From: JACQBY01 sp041486115
GTDB taxonomy: Bacteria; Nitrospirota; Nitrospiria; JACQBW01
Reading direction: 5' to 3'
NCBI GenBank assembly: GCA_041486115.1
Contig: JBGPKT010000020.1
Span: 1 to 26,705, forward strand
DNA length: 26,705 bases
Shown here: positions 7,274 through 14,315 of the stretch, piece by piece
Position numbering within the stretch: position 1 is the first letter of the stretch
Layout: each line of letters opens with the position of its first letter
Position numbers and translations under genes: made by a program
Notes under the pieces: model-generated
Told to the model about the DNA's origin: nothing
Seen by the model: only the letters and a program-made list of their open reading frames with translations
Database searches by the model: none

Positions 7274-7513
7274 ATGGCCCTGAAAATCATCGGGATGAAG
7301 GAGATTCTTCAGGTATTTGACGTCACCGATAATCTCGGTATATCGAGGGAAATGATTGAAATCCCGCTAAGCCCGGAACACCCGGGCAGGGTACGCAAGC
7401 TTCCCAATGGCAAATTTGAAATTATCATCGAATCGGAAGAATCCCTGGCCGAATGGATTCCCAGAATGGAAAAAGAAATCTCAAAGCTTTATTTTGGCGA
7501 AGAACCCTCTTGA
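7274..7513 (+). CDS. Hypothetical protein of 79 residues, only plus-strand gene
   Basis: Not recognised. The ATG at 7274 has a strong AAGGAG site 4 bp upstream, and the frame ends TGA at 7513. The product is acidic and soluble-looking: a predicted amphipathic N-terminal segment (residues 1-30), a central HPGRVRKLPNGKFEI stretch (36-50) likely to form a beta-hairpin, and a C-terminal helix rich in Glu/Lys (51-74). There is no signal peptide, transmembrane helix or Cys/His metal site. It is divergent from the hybrid kinase with a 170-bp shared control region holding a perfect palindrome, and converges on the methyltransferase gene with 3 bp between the stop codons. Strong ribosome site plus isolation on the opposite strand argue that it is real. 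A functional link to the kinase is only a possibility. Confidence 0.7.
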   Translation: MALKIIGMKEILQVFDVTDNLGISREMIEIPLSPEHPGRVRKLPNGKFEIIIESEESLAEWIPRMEKEISKLYFGEEPS

Positions 7514-7516
7514 AAT

Positions 7517-7951
7517 TTAAAAAATAAATGGAATGATTTTTTTGGTTTTTTGGCGATAGGACTGATATTCGGGGAACTTTTTTAAAAGCCATTCCTCTTC
7601 ATGGTTGGCTTTGGCGTTGAAAAAAAAGAGGCTTCCGACGGAGAGGAGCAGAGAGAGGCTGTTTGCTCTCCAGAGGGAAACTCCGAATAATCCGAGAAGC
7701 ACGCCCAGGTATAAAGGGTGGCGGATCCAACGGTAAAGCCCTTCCCGGACGAGTGGTCCCCCTTCAACCGGATAGGGATAAGGAGTAAACGCTTCCCGCA
7801 GGCTCCTGATCCCTGATCCGGCGATCCACAGGGCAATCAAAATCAATGTTCCGCCGGCCAACTGATCGCCCGGGGGTAGAAACAGATGAAAGGAAAAGTT
7901 CTGCCCGGGGAAAAATAACACCAGGAGGATCAGGCAAAACTGCCCGGCCAC
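7517..7951 (-). CDS. Isoprenylcysteine carboxyl methyltransferase (ICMT)/PEMT-type membrane methyltransferase
   Basis: Small integral-membrane methyltransferase of 144 residues. The diagnostic C-terminal SAM-binding pattern is present: GLYRWIRHPLYLG (71-83), NHEEEWL (116-122) and FPEYQSY (126-132). Hydrophobic segments lie at about 4-16, 32-50, 79-95 and 97-112. Bacterial members of this family methylate lipids or unknown substrates, so the substrate is left open. The start is uncertain: GTG at 7951 with GGGGGA 6 bp upstream is preferred; the frame stays open upstream with no ATG, GTG or TTG until a stop near 8029, overlapping the preceding gene. It is last in the glmM transcript and converges with the plus-strand small gene. 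No terminator hairpin is visible in the 3-bp gap. Confidence 0.82.
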   Translation of the reverse strand: MAGQFCLILLVLFFPGQNFSFHLFLPPGDQLAGGTLILIALWIAGSGIRSLREAFTPYPYPVEGGPLVREGLYRWIRHPLYLGVLLGLFGVSLWRANSLSLLLSVGSLFFFNAKANHEEEWLLKKFPEYQSYRQKTKKIIPFIF

Positions 7952-7986
7952 CCACCATCCCCCGCGCTCAACAAATCCTGGCCGTC

Positions 7987-8463
7987 TCAGCTTTTTGCCT
8001 GCTTCGCGCTTCCGGTCTTGATGACATCAATTAAAATAAATAAACCGCCCAGAAGGGTCAGAATAAGATAAAAAACATTCAAACTGAAGTTTTTTCCTAT
8101 GGTTTCAGAAACCTGTAAAATGGCAATCAATAATATGGCTCCGCCTAAAATGATTTGAGCGGGGAATCTCTTTCTCTCGGGCATAAAAGAAAGTTCGAGC
8201 GAATCCATTAAAAAAAGAATGACCGTCAGAACAATAACAAACCATGTCCCCCGTCCGGTGGCCATGACCGATCCCGCCAAAGATAATATAATTCCCGCGT
8301 AAAATTGAAAGCCTGCAGACAATAAACGATCCTGAGACATCTCTTTCTCCTTTTTTTTATTTTTCCCCTCTTTTTCCAACTCATCCATTAAACCTTCCGC
8401 CATGTTCAAAGCCATGATCTCTACCGGGATTTGTTTGCGGATGCCGCGCTTCATCGTTTCCAT
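7987..8463 (-). CDS. Conserved-looking membrane protein with four predicted helices
   Basis: Not recognised as a named family. The 158-residue product begins with a cytoplasmic, charged 45-residue stretch (Lys/Glu-rich 28-42, possible short coiled coil). Four hydrophobic helices follow at about 50-68, 74-90, 102-120 and 128-148, and the tail is short and basic. The loop RKRFP (97-101) between helices 2 and 3 suggests a cytosolic turn. The ATG at 8463 has AGGA 9 bp upstream and lies 11 bp after the glmM stop, so it is very likely co-transcribed and co-translated with glmM. The next gene, the methyltransferase, starts 35 bp later. The pairing with a membrane methyltransferase may reflect a shared envelope role, but there is no direct evidence. 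Confidence 0.75.
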   Translation of the reverse strand: METMKRGIRKQIPVEIMALNMAEGLMDELEKEGKNKKKEKEMSQDRLLSAGFQFYAGIILSLAGSVMATGRGTWFVIVLTVILFLMDSLELSFMPERKRFPAQIILGGAILLIAILQVSETIGKNFSLNVFYLILTLLGGLFILIDVIKTGSAKQAKS

Positions 8464-8474
8464 AATTTTATGTC

Positions 8475-9824
8475 CTATGTCATTCCTTTTTTGATCGTTC
8501 CTGCCAATTCCCGGGCCATTTCATTAATGACTCCTTGCTCTTCTCCTTCTATCATGATCCGGATCAGCGGCTCCGTTCCGGAGTAGCGGACCAGAATACG
8601 ACCTGTCACCCCCAATTTTTTTTCAAGAGTAGCAAGATGCGTTGAAAAACCGGAGATTTCATCCAGTTCCCGCCTTTCATTGACAGAGACGTTTACCAGA
8701 ACCTGCGGATAAACTGTCATGCAGGAGGCCAGTTCCGCCAGAGACTTCCCTGTTTTTTTAATCAGAGAAATCATTTGAAGCGCCGTAATCAGGCCATCCC
8801 CGGTCGTATTGTAATCCAGAAAAATAATATGCCCGGACTGTTCCCCTCCGAAGTTATAACCTTCTTTAATCATTTTCTCAAGAACATACCTGTCCCCGAC
8901 CGGAGTGCGGACGAGATGGATATCGGCTTTTTTCAGGGCTACTTCAAGCCCCAGGTTGCTCATCACCGTTGCCACCACGGTATTTTTCTTGAGAAGGCTG
9001 TTTTTCTTTAAATCAAGCGCACAGGCCGCCATCACCTGATCCCCGTCGACCAGGTCTCCGCGATGATCTACAAAGACCACCCGGTCGGCATCTCCGTCAT
9101 GGGCGATTCCGATATCCGCCCCGTTCTCTTTGACCAGCTGTTTTAAGTGGCCGGGATAAAGAGCTCCGCACTCTTTATTGATATTCATCCCGTCGGGGCT
9201 ATCCCCGATGACGATGACTTCGGCCCCCAGTTCCCTGAAAACCAACGGGGTCACCTTATACGCGGCCCCATGAGCGCAGTCGATGACGATTTTTAATCCC
9301 TGGAAATCCATTCCCTTCGGAACAGTATTTTTGACAAATTCTATATATCTTCCCCGGGCATCGTCAATTCTAAACGCCTTTCCGATTTCTTTCGCGGTGG
9401 GCCGGATCGAGTCGATTTCTCCCGACTCGATGAGGGCTTCTATCTTATGTTCCACCTCATCAGGAAGCTTCAGGCCTTCGGGTGAAAAAAACTTGATGCC
9501 ATTATCTTCGAACGGATTATGAGAGGCCGAGATCACCACCCCGGCGTCGGCCCGCAGACTTCTTGTAATCAGGGCTATCGCCGGCGTCGGCATCGGTCCG
9601 ACCAGCAAAACATCGACCCCCATTGAACAGATTCCGGCTGTTAAAGCGCTTTCCAGCATATACCCGGAAACCCGGGTATCCTTGCCGATGACAATCCGGT
9701 GGCGGCCTTTCTTCTTTTTGAAGATATAGGCCGCAGCGCGGCCCAGCTTCATGACCGTTTCACAGGTCATCGGTTCAACATTGGCCACCCCTCTGATGCC
9801 GTCCGTACCGAACAGTTTTTTCAT
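8475..9824 (-). CDS. glmM: Phosphoglucosamine mutase
   Basis: Interconverts glucosamine-6-phosphate and glucosamine-1-phosphate on the path to UDP-GlcNAc, the precursor of peptidoglycan and lipopolysaccharide. The 449-residue length is typical. Motifs: N-terminal FGTDGIRG (5-12); active-site phosphoserine loop SASHNP (99-104, Ser101); Mg-binding DGDADR (243-248); sugar-binding GGEQSGH near 325; phosphate-binding RYSGTEPLIR near 412. The start ATG at 9824 begins MKKLFGTDGIRG as in the family, with TGGA about 8 bp upstream. A 3-residue start-stop frame (9825-9836, ATG-GAA-AAT-TAA) abuts the start codon. It leads an operon with a four-helix membrane protein and an ICMT-type methyltransferase, and has its own promoter at 9880-9908. 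Confidence 0.97.
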   Translation of the reverse strand: MKKLFGTDGIRGVANVEPMTCETVMKLGRAAAYIFKKKKGRHRIVIGKDTRVSGYMLESALTAGICSMGVDVLLVGPMPTPAIALITRSLRADAGVVISASHNPFEDNGIKFFSPEGLKLPDEVEHKIEALIESGEIDSIRPTAKEIGKAFRIDDARGRYIEFVKNTVPKGMDFQGLKIVIDCAHGAAYKVTPLVFRELGAEVIVIGDSPDGMNINKECGALYPGHLKQLVKENGADIGIAHDGDADRVVFVDHRGDLVDGDQVMAACALDLKKNSLLKKNTVVATVMSNLGLEVALKKADIHLVRTPVGDRYVLEKMIKEGYNFGGEQSGHIIFLDYNTTGDGLITALQMISLIKKTGKSLAELASCMTVYPQVLVNVSVNERRELDEISGFSTHLATLEKKLGVTGRILVRYSGTEPLIRIMIEGEEQGVINEMARELAGTIKKGMT

Positions 9825-9879
9825 TTAATTTTCCATTTCGCTAAAATAAAGACGCCATCGTTTCAGTATAACAAAGATG

Positions 9880-9908
9880 AGTATATCAAAAATTTGTTTT
9901 CTCTCCAA
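9880..9908 (-). promoter_or_regulatory. Predicted sigma-70 promoter of the glmM operon
   Basis: Minus-strand TTGGAG (9903-9908) and TATACT (9880-9885) with a 17-bp spacer. A second TATACT at 9865-9870 lacks a well-spaced -35. The leader would be about 50 nt. The element lies in the 100-bp gap after copD. Confidence 0.55.
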
Positions 9909-9924
9909 AGAATATTACCCGGGG

Positions 9925-10923
9925 TCAGAGGGGACTGGCGGGGGGAGCGGTTTGAGTCAACAAAAATGCGAAAACTAAAACCCCGGCCGCCAGAATAAGC
10001 TCAATGATTAGAAAAATTTTAAAAAGGCGCCTCAAACGAGCCGGACTTCCAGTCTGGCTTTTCCGCAGTCCCGGCAGAATATAAAACCGGCTTAGTCCGC
10101 CGAAAGCCAGGACCCCTAGAACAAAAACCAGTTTCGTTGACAGGAAATAGCCGTAATTTGAATCCAGCAGGAGAGCCTTCGTGGGAATTTGGCCCCAGCT
10201 ATTCCAAACAGCAAAAATTCCAGTTGAAACCATCAAAAGAACAGAACAAACGGCCAAAAGAGAAAACCGCTCAACCGTTTTGACTAGAAATGGAGTCGTC
10301 TCCGAAAAATCCCATGATTTCATCATGAGAAGGAGGCGGAAGAGGGGAAACAATCCTCCGATCCAAAGCGAAATGGCAACAAGATGAATGGAATCCATGA
10401 GCACCCGCCATGTCAAATCTCCTTTATCGGCAGGATGGCCGATCAGAGTGAAAGTGCCTAAAAGAAGAACCGACAAAATGAAGAACCAGCGAAAAGGAAC
10501 ATTGTTCCGTTTAAGGCACGATCCCCAGAACATTCCCAGAGTAATTAAAATGAGAAACCGGTCGACCCAAACCCGCCCCCAGTGCGTTTTTTCAAGAACC
10601 GTCAGAAGATTAGGAAAAATGTCCGAAAGAGGCTTGCCGGTAATCATCATCGTTTCATGGAATAAAGCCGCCAAAGTCATGACACTAAAAAAGATCAGAA
10701 GAACACTGATCCATCGCCGGGTCCATAAACCCACCTGTAATTTCATCTTTTTTTCCCGGCTATTTTCTCCTAATAAATCCGACAGGGGATTAAAAACAAA
10801 TAGGCGAAAACCGATGACCCCCGTTATGAAAATTAACGGAAGGAGCCAAAGTCCCCGGACAACGACCATTGAGAGGAAATGATAGTCCAAACTGGAACCC
10901 ATACTATGTATTTCGTGGACCAT
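9925..10923 (-). CDS. copD: CopD-family copper resistance membrane protein
   Basis: Inner-membrane protein of 332 residues with about eight hydrophobic helices (roughly 22-44, 72-92, 118-135, 143-161, 178-202, 218-238, 254-275, 300-322). The CopD-domain signatures are visible: DSIHLVAISLWIGGLFPL around 178-195 and a Lys-headed helix TKLVFVLGVLAFGGLSRF around 253. CopD proteins work with periplasmic CopC in copper import or handling. The ATG at 10923 has GGAGAG 8 bp upstream, and the gene follows copC by 18 bp. Its stop TGA lies in a GC-rich stretch (9921-9935). Whether it imports copper or another metal is inferred only from the family and from the copC neighbour. Confidence 0.87.
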   Translation of the reverse strand: MVHEIHSMGSSLDYHFLSMVVVRGLWLLPLIFITGVIGFRLFVFNPLSDLLGENSREKKMKLQVGLWTRRWISVLLIFFSVMTLAALFHETMMITGKPLSDIFPNLLTVLEKTHWGRVWVDRFLILITLGMFWGSCLKRNNVPFRWFFILSVLLLGTFTLIGHPADKGDLTWRVLMDSIHLVAISLWIGGLFPLFRLLLMMKSWDFSETTPFLVKTVERFSLLAVCSVLLMVSTGIFAVWNSWGQIPTKALLLDSNYGYFLSTKLVFVLGVLAFGGLSRFYILPGLRKSQTGSPARLRRLFKIFLIIELILAAGVLVFAFLLTQTAPPASPL

Positions 10924-10941
10924 ATCCGATTCTCTCCACTT

Positions 10942-11340
10942 TTACTTGACCGTAAAATGATACTTGCCCTCGGAAAGATGGCCGTCTCTGGCGAGGGCTT
11001 TCCAGATCACTTGATATTTTCCGGGGGGAAGAGAAGGAACCGACACCTCCAGCAGAGTAGAATCCTTTTCTTCAACTCTCGAATCCTCATGACTCACCTC
11101 TTTTCCGGATGGATCCAGAACCTGCAGGGTAGAAAATACCGGTTCCAGAGCTCCGTCAAACCAGATCTTAACCATTGAAGGAGAATCTTTGACTTCTGAA
11201 CCCACCCTGGGATCAGAGTGATCCGGAAAGACATGGCCGAAAGCTGTCAAAGAGAACAAAATGACAAGGAGCCCGGTAAGGGCTCCTTGTCTTCTAAACG
11301 CCTTTAGTTTCATGGTTGGGACGGACTTAAAATCTCTCAT
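10942..11340 (-). CDS. copC: CopC-domain periplasmic copper-binding protein
   Basis: A 132-residue exported protein with the CopC beta-barrel pattern. A signal peptide is predicted to end at AFG before HVFPDHSDPRVG, leaving His as the mature N-terminus; in CopC the first residue His is a Cu(II) ligand. The C-terminal signature GKYQVIWKALARDGHLSEGKYHF carries the conserved Asp-Gly-His, whose His completes the Cu(II) site in characterised members. No Met-rich Cu(I) loop is seen, so this is likely a Cu(II)-only type. The ATG at 11340 overlaps the upstream stop as ATGA, indicating coupled translation; a second ATG at 11313 (MKLKAF) would give a more standard signal peptide and cannot be excluded. 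It is followed immediately by copD. Confidence 0.9.
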   Translation of the reverse strand: MRDFKSVPTMKLKAFRRQGALTGLLVILFSLTAFGHVFPDHSDPRVGSEVKDSPSMVKIWFDGALEPVFSTLQVLDPSGKEVSHEDSRVEEKDSTLLEVSVPSLPPGKYQVIWKALARDGHLSEGKYHFTVK

Positions 11341-12251
11341 GAAAGGGTTCTCGTAAATGTTTCTGGAAAGATATCGTCTAGAAAAAGATGAAATATCGCC
11401 ACGATGCCCGACAGGCTTTCAGTATCGCTGTTCATCGGAATCATGGCCTCCAGACCAAATTCCACATATCTTCCCACCCATAAAAAACCGGGATTCGCAT
11501 AGGCTGTCGTCGTCTTCCCCTGTGTTGGGCCATTAAGATTGGTGGCAAAACTGAATTCCACAATCGGTATGACCCGTGAAAAGGGCTTCGGTATTCCAAT
11601 ATCTTTTACGAAAGATTGAAGGTAGATCGTGCTGTACATCACCGTCATTCCATAAGTCAATGTGGAATGAACCTCGACGGGATCAACGCTATTGACCAGT
11701 GGGGTCCCAATTCCTGCCATGCCGGTAATCGCGAACGGACGGGCATATTTCAAGAATTCTGGCAAATCCCCAAACCCCTTTCCAAAATAAAAAGTCGGAG
11801 TTACCGTGGATGTGGTATCGGCGCCGCGAACGCCTTTGGTTCCAGTCCCTCCCAACTCCAGAGAAAGACCTGCTGACAGAATCACTTCATTAGAGGGGCT
11901 TTCGAACATCACACCTTTCAAGGTCGTCTCCAGATTTTTTAACCCATAAACTGGATCAGGATCCTGGCTTATTTGATCGTACTCCGCCGCCAGGGACAAT
12001 CCGATGTCCCGGCTCAATCTTTTTTGAATGTCCATCTCGAAAGCCTGCGTTAAACTCCCATCTCGCTGCCTCCTGTTGGAATAACCAAGCAGATTCATTT
12101 CATCAGCGGCAAATGGATCCTCTAACGCAATGGTTGCAGGGAAAAAACGCTGTCCCGCCACACCGTGCGCCCGGGACGAAATTGGAAAAATAAAAAAACC
12201 TGCTAAACAAAAGATAAAAAATAAAAAGGCTAAGGAAATAGACTTTTCCAC
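11337..12251 (-). CDS. Predicted outer-membrane beta-barrel protein of the copper operon
   Basis: Family not identified. The 304-residue product has a clear signal peptide (hydrophobic 8-26) with cleavage after SSRA, giving a mature start HGVAGQRF. The remainder is rich in alternating hydrophobic/polar segments with aromatic ends, such as AFEMDIQKRL, DIGLSLAAEYDQI and YVEFGLEAMI, as expected for a transporter-like outer-membrane barrel. The start is GTG at 12251 with AGGAG 6 bp upstream. It is overlapped at its stop by copC (ATGA). A role in moving or buffering copper across the outer membrane is suggested by its neighbours and the N-terminal His, but is inference. A general stress or porin-like role is possible. 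Confidence 0.7.
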   Translation of the reverse strand: MEKSISLAFLFFIFCLAGFFIFPISSRAHGVAGQRFFPATIALEDPFAADEMNLLGYSNRRQRDGSLTQAFEMDIQKRLSRDIGLSLAAEYDQISQDPDPVYGLKNLETTLKGVMFESPSNEVILSAGLSLELGGTGTKGVRGADTTSTVTPTFYFGKGFGDLPEFLKYARPFAITGMAGIGTPLVNSVDPVEVHSTLTYGMTVMYSTIYLQSFVKDIGIPKPFSRVIPIVEFSFATNLNGPTQGKTTTAYANPGFLWVGRYVEFGLEAMIPMNSDTESLSGIVAIFHLFLDDIFPETFTRTLS

Positions 12252-12318
12252 GAAAAACTCCTTTTTTTAAACAAACCTGTTGAATGGTAAAGTTTTTTTT
12301 AAATAAGCGGTTTGATAA

Positions 12319-12687
12319 TTAGAGACTTACGAAGGAAGGAGGCCCTCTGAGAAAAGTTGTTCTGGCATCCTCTTTGACTAATGAGGAAGAAACGAAAAGA
12401 ACGGTTTTTTCAGAAAGGGTTAAAGAAACAACAGGTTGTACCGAAGTTATTGAAAAATCAGAGGAAAAGCATTGCGCGTATTTACAGACACCCTCTTTAT
12501 TTTTTGCGGATTGATCGCCATGGGGATGCCCTTGGGAGGCCTGATGACTTTCCGGAACACCTCCCGCCCCGCCATGTTGATGGAAAGAGCAGAAAACGGA
12601 AGAAAAGGAGAGAAATAAATAAAAAGAGATCATTCCGGCAATAAAACAGGAGGCCGGGCCCCTCTTTTTAAAAAAACAGGCTTTCAT
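12319..12687 (-). CDS. Small secreted His-rich protein, possibly DUF2946-like
   Basis: A 122-residue product with a basic start (KKRG), a hydrophobic signal segment (about 15-31), then a His-rich region: HQHGG (36-40) and SHQASQGHPHGD (47-58), followed by C68 and C73 (CKYAQC). The C-terminus ends RGPPSFVSL. The order signal peptide, His/Cys region and RGPP tail resembles the DUF2946 family often found with copper genes, but similarity is judged by eye. It is first in a run with the barrel, copC and copD. The ATG at 12687 has no ribosome site and begins 8 nt after a predicted -10 box, so the mRNA may be leaderless. Copper or other metal binding in the periplasm is the likely role. Confidence 0.65.
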   Translation of the reverse strand: MKACFFKKRGPASCFIAGMISFYLFLSFSSVFCSFHQHGGAGGVPESHQASQGHPHGDQSAKNKEGVCKYAQCFSSDFSITSVQPVVSLTLSEKTVLFVSSSLVKEDARTTFLRGPPSFVSL

Positions 12688-12695
12688 AGCGCAGA

Positions 12696-12724
12696 ATGTT
12701 ACTAAAATTCCATTTTAAAGTCAA
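12696..12724 (-). promoter_or_regulatory. Predicted promoter of the copper operon with internal inverted repeat
   Basis: Minus-strand TTGACT (12719-12724) and TAACAT (12696-12701) with a 17-bp spacer. The spacer contains a perfect 6-bp inverted repeat, TAAAAT-TCC-ATTTTA (12703-12717), a likely operator. The distance from -10 to the ATG is only 8 bp, implying a leaderless or near-leaderless transcript. Confidence 0.55.
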
Positions 12725-12736
12725 TATAAGCGACTT

Positions 12737-12757
12737 AAATAGTGTCTGTCCCTATTT
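12737..12757. repeat. Short inverted repeat next to an A/T-rich triplicated stretch
   Basis: AAATAG (12737-12742) and CTATTT (12752-12757) flank TGTCTGTCC. It is followed by three near-copies of CTATTTT up to 12773. It lies between the phosphorylase stop and the copper promoter. Similar TGTCTGTCCC strings are, as I recall, found with REP-type elements, but that is not verified here. Confidence 0.35.
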
Positions 12758-12772
12758 TCCTATTTTCTATTT

Positions 12773-14296
12773 TTACTCTTCCTGAATCGACACAATTTCG
12801 GTCTGTCCGTTGACATAATCGAGCGCGTAATCAAGCTCGCCCGGGGCCTCGGCATAAACCGTAAACAACGAATCCCCTTTTTCAACTCTGCTGCCGGGGG
12901 AGGCCCGGAGATAGACCCCGGCCGATCGGTTTCGGGGAGCTCCCGACAGCTTGGCTACCCTGGCAAGGCGGCGGTTTTCAATCCTGGAGACGATCCCTTT
13001 ATAAGGGGCCGGCACCTCGTAACGGTATGCCGCTTTCGGCGGTACCCGCATTCCTCCCTGGGCCTCGCAGATAGCCTGAAATTTCTTCCAGGCCCGCCCA
13101 TCTTCGAGAATCGTTTTCGCGATTGTTTTACCTTCTCCTAAGCTGGCACGGCCCGAGAGTTCCAGAATCTCCCCCGCCACGAGAACCGATCGATCGGCAA
13201 GATCGCGCGGCGCCCCAGGTTCCCCCCGCAGCACCGATAGAACATCTTCCGCTTCAAGCGCAGGACCGATTCCCCGGCCTACCGGCTGAGTTCCGTCGGT
13301 CATCAATACCCGGATGTTTAATCCTACCGCCTTTCCGACCTCGCTCAGGTGGAACCGGAGGGTTTCTGCGGCGTTGGAGCCCCGTACTTTTGCCGTCGGA
13401 CCGACCGGAATATCAATCAGAACATGGGTGGATCCCGCCGCGGCTTTTTTCGAAATAATGGAAGGAACCACCTGTTCCGGACTGTCAAAATCAAGAGGGC
13501 GCTCCACCCGGATCAGGATATCGTCGGCGGGGCTCAACCCGACGGCGCCTCCCCAGACGATGCATCCCCCTTCGCGCTCGACGACGCGCCGCATCGCCCC
13601 GATATCGAGGTTGACGGGAGCGAGGGTCTCCATGGTATCCACCGTCCCGGCTGGGGAGGTAATCGCCCGTGAAGACGTTTTGGGCATCGTGAGTCCAAAT
13701 GCCGCGATAATGGGAACAACGATCAGCGTCGTCCGGTTGCCCGGCAATCCGCCGACACAATGTTTATCCATCACGGGAGCATGATCCCACGCCAGCCGTT
13801 CCCCCGCTCCGATCATCGCACGGGTCAGGGCCACCATCTCTTTGACGTCAATCCGGCCGCCTGCGCAGGCGGTAATAAAAGCGGCCAGATGGACATCGGA
13901 ATACCGTCCCGCCGCGATATCTTTGACAATGCCGTTCATGGCCACTTCGCTCAGCCGTTCGCCATAAACCTTTGCCCGGAGATCACTCAGGGATTGGAGA
14001 TCGGGAGCGTGATAAAGACTCACCCAGTCTCCTTCTTTCGCCCCCAGAAGCCGCCATGCCGCTTCGGATAGTCCCGCTTCACCGGGAGCCAGAATATCGG
14101 ATGTGACAATATTGAGGGTGGCAATGGCAGACCTGTTTCCGCTTTCCAGCCGGAGGCGCGACAGGGCTTCAAAACCCTCCGACCGGCAGACATGACAGTC
14201 CCGGCGCATATATACCACCGGCTCCTGATAGGTGTCTATCCCAAAACGGCGCAGCCGGAGCGTATGCGAGGTTCCGCCTCTTTCTGACCGGATCAT
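12773..14296 (-). CDS. Thymidine/AMP phosphorylase, type-2 (archaeal-like) family
   Basis: Nucleoside phosphorylase of 507 residues. It has an N-terminal extension of about 85 residues found in the type-2 putative thymidine phosphorylase/AMP phosphorylase group, and a phosphorylase core with DKHCVGGLPGN (177-187) and KTSSRAITSPAGTVDTME (206-223), the phosphate- and nucleoside-binding segments. The C-terminal domain contains a pyruvate-carboxylase-like GSRVEKGDSLFTVYAE. Family members split either thymidine or NMPs with phosphate; substrate cannot be decided from sequence. No ribose-1,5-bisphosphate isomerase or RuBisCO gene is here, so the archaeal AMP shunt is not shown. The ATG at 14296 has AAGGAAA about 7 bp upstream and lies 19 bp after the metallo-hydrolase gene. 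The gene is GC-richer than the kinase region. Confidence 0.9.
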   Translation of the reverse strand: MIRSERGGTSHTLRLRRFGIDTYQEPVVYMRRDCHVCRSEGFEALSRLRLESGNRSAIATLNIVTSDILAPGEAGLSEAAWRLLGAKEGDWVSLYHAPDLQSLSDLRAKVYGERLSEVAMNGIVKDIAAGRYSDVHLAAFITACAGGRIDVKEMVALTRAMIGAGERLAWDHAPVMDKHCVGGLPGNRTTLIVVPIIAAFGLTMPKTSSRAITSPAGTVDTMETLAPVNLDIGAMRRVVEREGGCIVWGGAVGLSPADDILIRVERPLDFDSPEQVVPSIISKKAAAGSTHVLIDIPVGPTAKVRGSNAAETLRFHLSEVGKAVGLNIRVLMTDGTQPVGRGIGPALEAEDVLSVLRGEPGAPRDLADRSVLVAGEILELSGRASLGEGKTIAKTILEDGRAWKKFQAICEAQGGMRVPPKAAYRYEVPAPYKGIVSRIENRRLARVAKLSGAPRNRSAGVYLRASPGSRVEKGDSLFTVYAEAPGELDYALDYVNGQTEIVSIQEE

Positions 14297-14315
14297 TTTA
14301 TTTTCCTTTTTTCTT

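Noticed and set aside
7081..7290. 69-codon minus-strand ORF covering the divergent control region
   Set aside because: It crosses the palindrome and the plus-strand gene start; only its last 15 codons have a ribosome site.
9921..9935. GGGGTCAGAGGGG as a mobile-element end
   Set aside because: It is the last codons and stop of copD; no second copy or target duplication was seen.
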